A stretch of DNA of 64,000 bases, taken from positions 3,584,349 to 3,648,348 of the forward strand of contig NZ_CP029487.1 in NCBI RefSeq assembly GCF_002441855.2, written 5' to 3'. The notes beneath the pieces are model-generated. The model saw only the letters and a list, made by a program, of their open reading frames with translations. It was not told the DNA's origin and searched no databases. Position numbers and translations under genes: made by a program. The stretch comes from Eubacterium maltosivorans (GTDB lineage Bacteria; Bacillota; Clostridia; Eubacteriales; Eubacteriaceae). Shown here piece by piece: positions 1-7,554 of this stretch; position 1 is the first letter of the stretch; each line of letters begins with the position of its first letter.

Positions 1-104
1 TTTAAAGGTAAGGTACAATGAATCTAAATGTAAATTTGCTAAAATTTACCCGAACATTGTGTCTGATGAGATGAAATTTTGTATAGATGAAAAGAGGTAA
101 TGGG

Positions 105-1673
105 ATGGATTATATTCACAAATTTAGCATCGGTCCGGTAGAAATGGACAAAATGCTCGAAGAGTATCATCAACTGCGAAAAACCCGCCGCTACTGCGCG
201 GCTTGTCCCAACTACAACAAATACTGGTCCTGCCCGGACTACGCCTTCGACGAGGCTCTGTTTTTAAAGGAATTTAAGTATATGTACCTGATTGCCAGAG
301 AGTATGAAATTCCACGGGAGGACCGCCAGAAAATCTTCGGTATTCAGCCTGTGGCCGAGTACTGCAAGCAGGTTATGCAGGCCATGAAGGTTGAATCATG
401 GAAGGATCTTCTGGATCTGGAGGCAGAATTTCCGGGCACGTTGTCCTTAATGCCGGGCAACTGCCATGTCTGCGATATTTCAGGAGAAGGCTGCGCTAAG
501 CCAAAAGGACAGAAGTGCCGTCATCCGGAGCTCATGCGGTTCTCGCTCGAGTCCCTTGGCTTTGATGTGGACGCTATCTGTAAGTATGAGATCGGTGTGC
601 TCCTGCTCTGGCCAAAGGAAGGCCACCTGCCGGAAAAACTGTGCGCGGTGATGGCGCTTATGAGCAATGAGAAGATTCCCATGGATGCCATCAAAGCCCA
701 TTTCCCAGACGCTAAAAAGAGCTGGCTGCGTTTTTCGGACACAGCACCTGAAGCCCGGAACGAAGTGCGCCCAAGTGTTAAACGCCAGGAAAGCTGGCTT
801 GACAATATGAAAAAGCAGAATCAGGAAAAGGCCGAGGATCCTGCCTACAAGCCACAAAAAAGCTGGATCGGCTTTAAAAGCGAAGCTTTAGACAGCGGCG
901 ACTATGTCAAAGAGCGCCCCTGGCGGGAGGAAGAGCCAGAGGAAGCGCCCCTGGCACCTGAAGAAACCGCCGCGCTGGTCGATGAAATGATCGCGTCCAG
1001 CCCAGAGCCTGAACCCGCTGCAGAACCGGAACCCGCTGCTCCAGAGACACCGTCTCAGCCTGAGGTGTCCGCCTCTGAGGATGAGGAAGACGCCAAATAC
1101 AAGTGGCTTGGCTTTAAACGGAGTGTCGAGGAAGCCGAAGAGGAATTAAAAAAGCGGCCGATTCCCAAATTTAACGTTCCTGAGGAAGAAAAGGCTGAGG
1201 AAAGCCCTGCCAAGGTAATGGAAACAGCGGAAGCGCCGGAGTGTGCGACGCCGCAGGCAGACGAACCGGAACCAGCGCCGGAGGACACAGCGCCCCAGAG
1301 CCTCCCGTCCCAAAATGCGACGGAAGCGGAGGAACCCGCAGCGGTTCAGCCCGCGCCGCAGCCCGCCCCCGAACCACAGCCGCAGCCTGCGCCGGCTCCA
1401 GAGCCTGTCGAGGAAGAAATTGAGCTTCTGGACGCCTCCAGCGTGGCCAATGTGCTCAGCGCTGCCATCGAAATCGCCAAGGATGTTGTCGGAGACGATT
1501 TTATCCCCGAGGAAACGCCAGTATTTAATGAACCGGAGCCTCAGCCTGCAGCCCAAGAGCCTATAGCCACTGAAGAGGAAGATGATTCCAAATACAAATG
1601 GCTGGGCTTTAAAGCCACGAATCTTGACGAGGACGATGGCTTTAAAAAGGGCGGCTGGAAGAAAAATTATTAA
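105..1673 (+). CDS. DUF2284-type metal-binding protein with repeat-bearing acidic tail
   Basis: The first ~200 residues match the DUF2284 predicted metal-binding family: a Cys-rich motif near residue 30 (CAACPNYNKYWSCPDY) and more Cys pairs at about residues 120-145. The remaining ~300 residues are Pro/Glu/Ala-rich, probably disordered, with short recurring aromatic motifs: KSWLRF, ESWLDN, KSWIGFK and twice KYKWLGFK (near bases 717, 790, 861, 1099 and 1591). An in-frame ATG at 87 exists, but AAAGAGG at 91-97 lies 7 bases before the ATG at 105, so 105 is preferred (522 aa). Function is unknown; the domain call is firm, and the tail looks like a linker carrying docking motifs (inference). Confidence 0.8.
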   Translation: MDYIHKFSIGPVEMDKMLEEYHQLRKTRRYCAACPNYNKYWSCPDYAFDEALFLKEFKYMYLIAREYEIPREDRQKIFGIQPVAEYCKQVMQAMKVESWKDLLDLEAEFPGTLSLMPGNCHVCDISGEGCAKPKGQKCRHPELMRFSLESLGFDVDAICKYEIGVLLLWPKEGHLPEKLCAVMALMSNEKIPMDAIKAHFPDAKKSWLRFSDTAPEARNEVRPSVKRQESWLDNMKKQNQEKAEDPAYKPQKSWIGFKSEALDSGDYVKERPWREEEPEEAPLAPEETAALVDEMIASSPEPEPAAEPEPAAPETPSQPEVSASEDEEDAKYKWLGFKRSVEEAEEELKKRPIPKFNVPEEEKAEESPAKVMETAEAPECATPQADEPEPAPEDTAPQSLPSQNATEAEEPAAVQPAPQPAPEPQPQPAPAPEPVEEEIELLDASSVANVLSAAIEIAKDVVGDDFIPEETPVFNEPEPQPAAQEPIATEEEDDSKYKWLGFKATNLDEDDGFKKGGWKKNY

Positions 1674-1690
1674 GCTGAAGGAGTGGTAGC

Positions 1691-2245
1691 ATGAATCAGG
1701 CACTCATTCTGATCGATTATACTTATGATTTTGTCGCGCCTGACGGTAAGCTGACCGCCGGCGCGCCCGCCCAGGCCATTGATGAGAACCTGGCGGCCGC
1801 AGTCGGCGAAACCCTTGAGGGCGGCGGCATGGTCTTTGTGGTGAACGACCTACATCTGGAAAACGACGGGACACACCCCGAGACGGCGCTGTTCCCACCC
1901 CATAATCTTTTGGGAAGCCCGGGCAGAGCCGTGTATGGAAAGACAGATGAAAAGCTGCGGGGCTATCAGGCGCTTGAAAACAGGCAGGTTTTCTACATGG
2001 ATAAGTTCCGCTATTCCGCCTTTGCCGGGACAGCGCTGGATATTCTGCTCAGGCAGAACCATATCAGGAAGCTGGAGCTGGCCGGTGTGTGCACAGACAT
2101 TTGTGTGCTGCACACAGCCATCAGCGCCTATAATCTGGGTTATGCGGTCACTGTTCACGAAAACCGTGTGGCGAGCTTTAATGCCGAGGGCCACAAATGG
2201 GCCCTGGAGCATTTCAAGTCATCACTGGGATTTACAGTAATATAA
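1691..2245 (+). CDS. Isochorismatase-family cysteine hydrolase (nicotinamidase-like)
   Basis: 184 aa, the usual length of small cysteine hydrolases of the isochorismatase/nicotinamidase superfamily. The Asp of LILIDYTYDF (D9), the Lys of the MDKFRYSAF segment (about K104) and the Cys of GVCTDICV (C138) form the expected D-K-C triad. The gene follows the DUF2284 gene after 17 bases and precedes mtnP by 19, so co-transcription is likely. The exact substrate (nicotinamide, isochorismate or another amide) cannot be assigned. RBS AAGGAGTGG precedes the ATG. Confidence 0.85.
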   Translation: MNQALILIDYTYDFVAPDGKLTAGAPAQAIDENLAAAVGETLEGGGMVFVVNDLHLENDGTHPETALFPPHNLLGSPGRAVYGKTDEKLRGYQALENRQVFYMDKFRYSAFAGTALDILLRQNHIRKLELAGVCTDICVLHTAISAYNLGYAVTVHENRVASFNAEGHKWALEHFKSSLGFTVI

Positions 2246-2264
2246 AGGAACAAGGAGATAAGCA

Positions 2265-3017
2265 ATGTTATATTATAAAGCAGACATCGGCGTGATCGGC
2301 GGTTCCGGTCTCTATGAGCTGTATCCGGACGTTAAAAAAATTGAGGTGGACACACCCTACGGCAAAACCTCCGACGCCATCAGCCTGGTGACTGTCGGCG
2401 ACAAAAAGGTGGCCTTTATGCCAAGACACGGCAAAGACCATACCCTGAACCCCTCCGAAATTAACTACCGGGCCAACATCGACGCTTTTGCGCAGCTGGG
2501 AATCCGGGCGCTGATTTCACCCTGCTGCGTTGGCTCGCTGCGTCCGGAAATCGAACCGGGGGATTTTGTAGTCACCGACCAGTTCATCAACATGACATCA
2601 GGCCGCAAGGATACCTTTAACGAGACCCCCAATGTGGTTCACCTGAGCTCAGCCGATCCTTACGATCCCGGCCTTCGTCAGATTGCCCTTGAGGAAGCCG
2701 GAAAGCTGGGGATTAAAACCCATGACGGCGGGACCGTTGTTGTGGTCAACGGCCCCCGGTTCTCGACCCGTGCCGAAAGCCGCATGTTTGCCATGATGGG
2801 AGCGGATGTCGTCAATATGACCCAGTATCCGGAAGGATACCTGTGCATGGAAAAGGGGATTCCGGTTGTCAACATCGCCCTGATCACAGATTACGATGCC
2901 GGACTGGAGGGCCGCCCGGATATCAAGCCTGTGCAGGCCGAGGATGTGATGCGTGTGCTCGAGGATAACAACGACCGGGTGAAACAGCTGATTTTTAAGA
3001 TGATTGAACGCATATAA
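2265..3017 (+). CDS. mtnP: S-methyl-5'-thioadenosine phosphorylase
   Basis: Cleaves methylthioadenosine with phosphate to adenine and methylthioribose-1-phosphate. The N-terminal GVIGGSGLYEL, the MPRHGKDH segment and the NMTQYPEGYLC segment are hallmarks of the MTAP branch of the purine nucleoside phosphorylases; the 250-aa length fits. RBS AAGGAGA precedes the ATG. The product is the substrate of MtnA, encoded 340 bases downstream after a repeat element. Family members can also use 5'-deoxyadenosine, a by-product of radical-SAM enzymes, or inosine, so the substrate is likely but not fixed. Confidence 0.88.
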   Translation: MLYYKADIGVIGGSGLYELYPDVKKIEVDTPYGKTSDAISLVTVGDKKVAFMPRHGKDHTLNPSEINYRANIDAFAQLGIRALISPCCVGSLRPEIEPGDFVVTDQFINMTSGRKDTFNETPNVVHLSSADPYDPGLRQIALEEAGKLGIKTHDGGTVVVVNGPRFSTRAESRMFAMMGADVVNMTQYPEGYLCMEKGIPVVNIALITDYDAGLEGRPDIKPVQAEDVMRVLEDNNDRVKQLIFKMIERI

Positions 3018-3024
3018 AAAAGAT

Positions 3025-3336
3025 ACCTCCCTTAACCAAGGAAGGCCAGACGGCAGACAAAGGATGTCCGCAAGAGATAAAGCGTTAAAAAGAGGCTTTT
3101 GAAGTGGAAAGTGGATAGTGGAAAGTTGAAAGTTCAGGGGCAAATCAGCCGTTGGCCGATTTGATTGAATGCGGCCTGTGGCCGCTGTTCCAGTCGTTTT
3201 TGCGTCAGCGAAAACGTTCCATAACTTTCCACTTTCAACTTTCAATTTTTAACTCAAAGGGCTTCAAGCTTTCTCTTTGCAGCTCATGACCGACTTTGCC
3301 GACGTCCTGACCTCCCTTAACCAAGGGAGGCTTTTT
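3025..3336. repeat. Modular hairpin repeat element R1
   Basis: Fills the whole mtnP-mtnA gap. The outer ends both carry CCTCCCTTAACCAAGG-like hairpins (3025-3045 and 3311-3330), and flanks such as GCAAGAGATAAAGC (3071-3083) recur inverted as GCTTTCTCTTTGC (3268-3280). Inside, a long stem is made of 7-mers of the type GAAAGTT/GATAGTG (3104-3134) pairing with 3223-3254. The loop holds three perfect or near-perfect hairpins: CAAATCaGCC/GGCcGATTTG (3141-3163), GCGGCC/GGCCGC (3171-3185) and CGTTTTTGC/GCGAAAACG (3195-3216). No coding frame is apparent. Confidence 0.8.
3311..3336 (+). terminator. Possible intrinsic terminator at the end of R1
   Basis: CCTCCCTT-AACC-AAGGGAGG followed by CTTTTT just before mtnA. 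It could stop read-through from mtnP or simply be the terminal hairpin of repeat R1; a less perfect copy lies at 3025. Confidence 0.45.
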
Positions 3337-3356
3337 CAGATAGCGAGAAAGGAAGA

Positions 3357-4394
3357 ATGATGAAACCTGTTTATTATGAAAATGGCGCTTTAAAAATGCT
3401 TGACCAGACTCTGCTGCCAACCGAGGAGGTAACGCACAGTTACACCGACTACCGCGAGATTGCCGCCGCCATTGTGGATATGATTGTCCGCGGGGCGCCG
3501 GCCATCGGAGTGACGGCCGGATACGGCGTTTATTTTGGCGCGCTGGAATTTGAAAAGCTGCCGAAGGAGACCTTTTTAAAGGAAATGGAGACTGTCTGCC
3601 ACGTGCTTCGTGCCACCCGGCCAACGGCAGTCAACCTGTTCTGGGCAGTGGACCGGATGGAGGGCGTGATCAAAAACAACTCGGAAAAAACAGTGGCAGA
3701 GATCACAGCGCTCCTGAAAACCGAAGCAGACGCCATTTGCAGTGAGGATATTAAGATGTGCCGGGATATGGGCGCTTACGGTGCAGAGCTGATCCACCGT
3801 AAGGATACCATCCTGACCCACTGCAATGCAGGAGCCCTCGCCACAGCGGATTACGGGACAGCCCTCGGCGTTGTGCGCGCCGCCTGGGAGGCAGGCAAGG
3901 AGATATCCGTCTACGCCGATGAGACAAGACCCTTTCTGCAGGGGGCCCGTCTCACCGCCTATGAGCTTCAAAAAGATGGCATTCCAGTCACACTGATCAC
4001 AGACAATATGGCCGGCTGGATGATGAAGCAGGGAAAAATCGACTGTGTGGTGGTGGGGGCAGACCGCATCGCCCGAAATGGCGACGTGGCCAATAAGATT
4101 GGAACCTACAGCGTGTCCATTCTGGCAAAAGCCCATGGCATTCCTTTCTATGTGGCAGCGCCCACCTCAACCATTGATTTTAATATGTGGTCCGGCGATG
4201 ATATTGTCATTGAGGAACGGGACACAAGAGAGATCAGCCATATCAAAGGACAGCAGATCGCGCCGGACGGTGTGCGCATGGAAAACCCGGCCTTTGACGT
4301 GACCCCGCATCAGAATGTCACAGCCATCATCACAGAAAAGGGCGTTGTATATCCGCCCTTTGACCTGAGCATACCCAGGCTTCAGGGTGAATAG
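3357..4394 (+). CDS. mtnA: S-methyl-5-thioribose-1-phosphate isomerase
   Basis: Converts methylthioribose-1-phosphate to methylthioribulose-1-phosphate. At 345 aa it has the normal length. It shows the IVRGAPAIG motif near residue 40, the catalytic Cys in THCNAGALAT (about C155) and the catalytic Asp in GADRIARNGDVANKIGTY (about residue 237). RBS AAAGGA at 3348. An ATG directly follows at 3360. The next gene starts 9 bases downstream. The classical later enzymes (mtnB, C, D, E) are not in the window, which suggests a shortened, oxygen-independent salvage route. Confidence 0.9.
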   Translation: MMKPVYYENGALKMLDQTLLPTEEVTHSYTDYREIAAAIVDMIVRGAPAIGVTAGYGVYFGALEFEKLPKETFLKEMETVCHVLRATRPTAVNLFWAVDRMEGVIKNNSEKTVAEITALLKTEADAICSEDIKMCRDMGAYGAELIHRKDTILTHCNAGALATADYGTALGVVRAAWEAGKEISVYADETRPFLQGARLTAYELQKDGIPVTLITDNMAGWMMKQGKIDCVVVGADRIARNGDVANKIGTYSVSILAKAHGIPFYVAAPTSTIDFNMWSGDDIVIEERDTREISHIKGQQIAPDGVRMENPAFDVTPHQNVTAIITEKGVVYPPFDLSIPRLQGE

Positions 4395-4403
4395 AGGAAG
4401 CCG

Positions 4404-5186
4404 ATGAAATACAGTATGTTTTCGTGGTTTGGCTACTTCATGCCTTTTGAGGAGCGCATTGACATGATCAAAGAAGCCGGTTTTGACGAGGTGATGATTT
4501 CCTGGGAGGACGAGTGCGAGCCCTATTATCTGGAGAAAGAAAAATTTCCGGACATTGTGCGGAGCAAGGGGCTTGGAATCACCAATATTCACGCGCCCTT
4601 TATCGGTTATAACGACATCTGGGAAAAGGAGCCTGCACAGACCAGAGCGCTTTTAGATACCTTTGTCAGTTTTGTGCGGGACTGCCGTACCTTCGAGATT
4701 CCAGCTGTGGTGGTACACACTAATGATCTGGACCTTGGCCCCTATAAATGGGAAAATGGGCTGGCTTTTTTCTCAGAGCTGGCAGAGGCCGGGGAGAAGT
4801 ACAGCGTCAATATCGCCGTTGAAAATGTGTCGCGGCAGTTTTTGCTGAAGGGACTGCTGGACGCCATCCAGGCCGATCATTTTGGTATGTGTTATGACAG
4901 CTCCCATGACTATATGCTGCCCTGCGGCAGAGGTAAGATTCTTAAAACCTACAAAGACCGGATCAAGGCGCTGCATTTGTCCGACAATGACCTGCATATT
5001 GACCGGCACTGGATACCGGGCGAGGGTGAAATCCCCTTCTGTGAGGTCATGCCTGAGATCCTGAGCACCGGCGTGGATTTTATCTCCTACGAGGTTATCG
5101 CAAGCGATGCGTGGAAAAAGCGGGAGCCCCTTGAGTTCTGCCGTGCAGTTCGGAACAGTCTAGATCTGGAGAACAATAATTTCTAA
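4404..5186 (+). CDS. Sugar phosphate isomerase/epimerase-like TIM-barrel protein
   Basis: 260 aa of the xylose-isomerase-like/AP-endonuclease-2 superfamily. Metal ligands of this fold appear in order: HAPF, VVHTND, AVENVS, YDSSHD, LHLSDND and a C-terminal YEV. The RBS (GAGGAAG) overlaps the mtnA stop region, so it is the third gene of the MTA salvage unit. A role on methylthioribulose-phosphate or a related pentose phosphate is a context guess; the family is too broad to name the substrate. Confidence 0.75.
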   Translation: MKYSMFSWFGYFMPFEERIDMIKEAGFDEVMISWEDECEPYYLEKEKFPDIVRSKGLGITNIHAPFIGYNDIWEKEPAQTRALLDTFVSFVRDCRTFEIPAVVVHTNDLDLGPYKWENGLAFFSELAEAGEKYSVNIAVENVSRQFLLKGLLDAIQADHFGMCYDSSHDYMLPCGRGKILKTYKDRIKALHLSDNDLHIDRHWIPGEGEIPFCEVMPEILSTGVDFISYEVIASDAWKKREPLEFCRAVRNSLDLENNNF

Positions 5187-5215
5187 TTGCACAATTCGGG
5201 GATTTGTGCTAAACT
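5187..5215 (+). promoter_or_regulatory. Sigma-A promoter of the first B12 operon
   Basis: TTGCAC, 17-base spacer, TAAACT, with an extended TG before the -10. The predicted start lies near 5222, just before the riboswitch. Confidence 0.6.
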
Positions 5216-5224
5216 TCAATTAAC

Positions 5225-5386
5225 AACTTAATGATGCTGTTTTGTTAGAGGAAAGCGGTTGAAATCCGCTACAGCCCCCGCTACTGTAATTGCAGACAAG
5301 ATCCTCATAGACCACTGTCAGGCGTATCCTGATGGGAAGGGAGGATGGAGAAGGAAGCAAGAGTCAGGACACTTGAAGCAAAGCGA
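5225..5386 (+). promoter_or_regulatory. Cobalamin riboswitch 1
   Basis: Shows the conserved B12 aptamer elements in order: GAAAGCGGTTGAAATCCGCT, the ACAGCCCCCGCTACTGTAAT core (5271-5290), the middle arm GATGGGAAGGGAGGA, and the B12-box-like GCAAGAGTCAGGAC (5357-5370). A terminator follows at 5432. Ligand binding is expected to turn off the downstream B12 transport and cbi genes. An ORF reading through this RNA has no merit. Confidence 0.92.
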
Positions 5387-5431
5387 TATAATCACTTCGG
5401 AGGGAAGTAGAGGATTGTATATTATCATAAT

Positions 5432-5466
5432 CCGGCCTCTCTCATGGGGTCGGTTTTCTTTGTTTT
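5432..5466 (+). terminator. Riboswitch expression-platform terminator
   Basis: CCGGCCTC-TCTCAT-GGGGTCGG (with G-U pairs) followed by a U-rich tract TTTTCTTTGTTTT, located 33 bases before the btuF-like start codon. Confidence 0.8.
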
Positions 5467-5498
5467 AAGCAGTTTTAAATTTATTTATGGAGGGACCA

Positions 5499-6449
5499 AT
5501 GAAGAAGAGTGTATTGAAAAGTTTGCTGATGGCTCTGGCCTGCGCGGCGCTGTTGTTTGGCGCGGCAGGCTGTGCTCAGAATAGCCAGAAGGGTGGAGAA
5601 GCTTCCGGCGCGGTTACTGGAGAAACCGCTTACCCAATCTCCATTACCGATGATCTGGGCAATAATGTGGAAATCGAAAAGGAACCCGCAAAGATCGTGT
5701 CTCTGTCACCCGCAAACACCGAAATCCTGTTTGCCCTGGGTGTGGGAGACAAGGTGGTCGGACGGACCGATTACTGCAATTATCCCGAGGAAGCTGCCCA
5801 GGTAGCGTCGATTGGCGATTACAATAATCCCAATGTGGAAAAGATTATTTCCCTGGCCCCGGATGTCGTTCTGGCGGGTGATCTGATCAGCGATGATGTC
5901 CGCAGTCAGATTGAAGCCACCGGCGCAAAGGTTATTACTTACACACCAATGTCTGTGGACGCGGTGGAAAGCACCATCATTAATACTGGCAAGGTGGTTA
6001 ACGCCAATGATAAGGCCAAGGAAATCACCGACAGCATGACGAAAAAATATGATGAGATTAAGGAAAAGGCTGCGGCAGCCAATCCGCAGAAATCAGTCTT
6101 TATCGATATTGGCGGTTATTACAGCGCCGGAGATAACTCCCTGCTGGGCAATATGCTTAAGGATATTAACGCCAAAAACATTGCCTCAGACGCCGGCACA
6201 GACTGGCCGCAGCTGAGCGTTGAACAGATTATCGCAAAGAACCCGGACGTCTATGTGTCCTTCTTTACCACACCGGACGAGATCAAAAAGGTGCCGGGCT
6301 TTGACCAGGTCAATGCTGTCAAGAACGACGCCATTGTCTATTACGAAATGCTCTCTCCGGACAGCGACCTGATCCAGCGCCCCGGACCGCGTATTGTCGA
6401 TGGGCTGGAGCTGCTGGCTACAGCCGTTTATCCGGATCAGTTTAAGTAG
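5499..6449 (+). CDS. btuF: Cobalamin/corrinoid ABC transporter substrate-binding lipoprotein
   Basis: 316 aa. Signal peptide with lipobox FGAAGC (lipidated C25), then the periplasmic-binding fold of the vitamin B12/Fe-siderophore group: KIVSLSPANTEILFALGVG near residue 70, and SVEQIIAKNPDVYVSF. The ATG at 5499 follows AGGGA by a good distance; the ATG at 5487 lies inside the RBS. It is directly behind the B12 riboswitch and before a matching permease and ATPase, so corrinoid is the likely ligand; the related siderophore family is the alternative. Confidence 0.85.
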   Translation: MKKSVLKSLLMALACAALLFGAAGCAQNSQKGGEASGAVTGETAYPISITDDLGNNVEIEKEPAKIVSLSPANTEILFALGVGDKVVGRTDYCNYPEEAAQVASIGDYNNPNVEKIISLAPDVVLAGDLISDDVRSQIEATGAKVITYTPMSVDAVESTIINTGKVVNANDKAKEITDSMTKKYDEIKEKAAAANPQKSVFIDIGGYYSAGDNSLLGNMLKDINAKNIASDAGTDWPQLSVEQIIAKNPDVYVSFFTTPDEIKKVPGFDQVNAVKNDAIVYYEMLSPDSDLIQRPGPRIVDGLELLATAVYPDQFK

Positions 6450-6457
6450 AAAGATTT

Positions 6458-6493
6458 CTCCGCAGGGGGGCTTTTGCCCCCAGCGGAGGTTTT
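6458..6493 (+). terminator. Intercistronic hairpin between btuF and btuC
   Basis: CTCCGC-A-GGGGG / CCCCC-A-GCGGAG with only an A-A mismatch, then GTTTT. The short U tract suggests partial termination or 3'-end protection of the btuF message, giving more binding protein than permease. Confidence 0.6.
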
Positions 6494-6519
6494 AAACAGA
6501 CGGTTAAGGAAGAGGTCGG

Positions 6520-7554
6520 ATGAAAACAAAGATGAAAAGATACGCGATGCCCTTATCCATTGTAGGGTGCCTGATCTTAATTTATTTATGCACCATCGTA
6601 GGCATTACCTCCATTCCCTTTGGCGACGCTAACAGGATTTTACTGCACGAGGTGCTGCACCTTCCTGTTAACATGGAGGGAATATCGGCCGGTAATATTG
6701 CGATTATCTGGAATGTACGGCTGCCGAGAGTCATTTTAGGCTTTCTGACAGGCGGAGCGCTGGCAGTCTGCGGCGCGGCCTATCAGGGGATTTTCAAGAA
6801 CCCCATGGCAGATCCTTTTATTCTGGGGGTGTCTTCCGGTGCGGCGCTGGGCGCGTCCATTGGAATTGTCATGCACTTTTCAGCAGGTTTCCTGGGATTA
6901 AATGGGACCGCTGTTCTAGCCTTTGTAGGCGCCTTTCTGGCGATCTTTTTAGTGTATAACATTTCAAAGGTCGGGAGAAAAGTGCCGGTTGCGTCCCTGC
7001 TGCTGAGCGGGATTGCCGTGAGCCAGTCGCTGACGGCTTTTATGTCCCTGCTCATGATTTTCAATGTTCAGAGCATGAATCAGATTATGTTCTGGACCAT
7101 GGGGAGTCTGAACGGTAAGGGATGGGACCAGGTAATTACTGTTTTACCTTACGTGGTCATCGGCTGTCTGATCCTGTTCACAACGGTTCGGGAGCTGGAT
7201 ATCATGCTTCTCGGAGAGGACGCGGCCACACAGCTTGGGGTCAATACCGACCATCTGAAGAAAAAAGTGTTGATTGTCTCATCTGTGATTACCGCGGCTG
7301 TGGTTTCCGTGACAGGGATTATCGGCTTTGTCGGACTGGTGGTGCCGCACATTGTAAGAATTTTGTCCGGCCCGAAGCATCGGATTTTGCTGCCCTTTTC
7401 ACTGGTGTTTGGAGGAACCTTCCTTATTATCTGCGATACACTGGCCCGGACCGTTTCCTCACAGGAAATTCCGGTGGGAATCATCACCGCTGCTTTTGGC
7501 GGCCCCTTTTTTATTTACCTTTTGCGTAAATCGAAGAAAGGAGGTACCCGTTAG
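6520..7554 (+). CDS. btuC: Cobalamin ABC transporter permease (FecCD family)
   Basis: 344 aa with about ten hydrophobic segments. Family signatures: RLPRVILGFLTGGALAVCGAAYQ, NPMADPFILGVSSGA, GIIGFVGLVVPH and a C-terminal PVGIITAAFGGPFFIYLL. Forms the membrane channel of the BtuCDF-type importer. Its stop codon overlaps the GTG start of the ATPase gene. Confidence 0.88.
   Translation: MKTKMKRYAMPLSIVGCLILIYLCTIVGITSIPFGDANRILLHEVLHLPVNMEGISAGNIAIIWNVRLPRVILGFLTGGALAVCGAAYQGIFKNPMADPFILGVSSGAALGASIGIVMHFSAGFLGLNGTAVLAFVGAFLAIFLVYNISKVGRKVPVASLLLSGIAVSQSLTAFMSLLMIFNVQSMNQIMFWTMGSLNGKGWDQVITVLPYVVIGCLILFTTVRELDIMLLGEDAATQLGVNTDHLKKKVLIVSSVITAAVVSVTGIIGFVGLVVPHIVRILSGPKHRILLPFSLVFGGTFLIICDTLARTVSSQEIPVGIITAAFGGPFFIYLLRKSKKGGTR

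Noticed and set aside
1146-1703. 185-codon antisense frame over the DUF2284 tail
   Set aside because: Low-complexity mirror of the Pro/Glu-rich coding strand.
5259-5468. 69-codon frame on the + strand
   Set aside because: Lies across the cobalamin riboswitch and its terminator and has no RBS.
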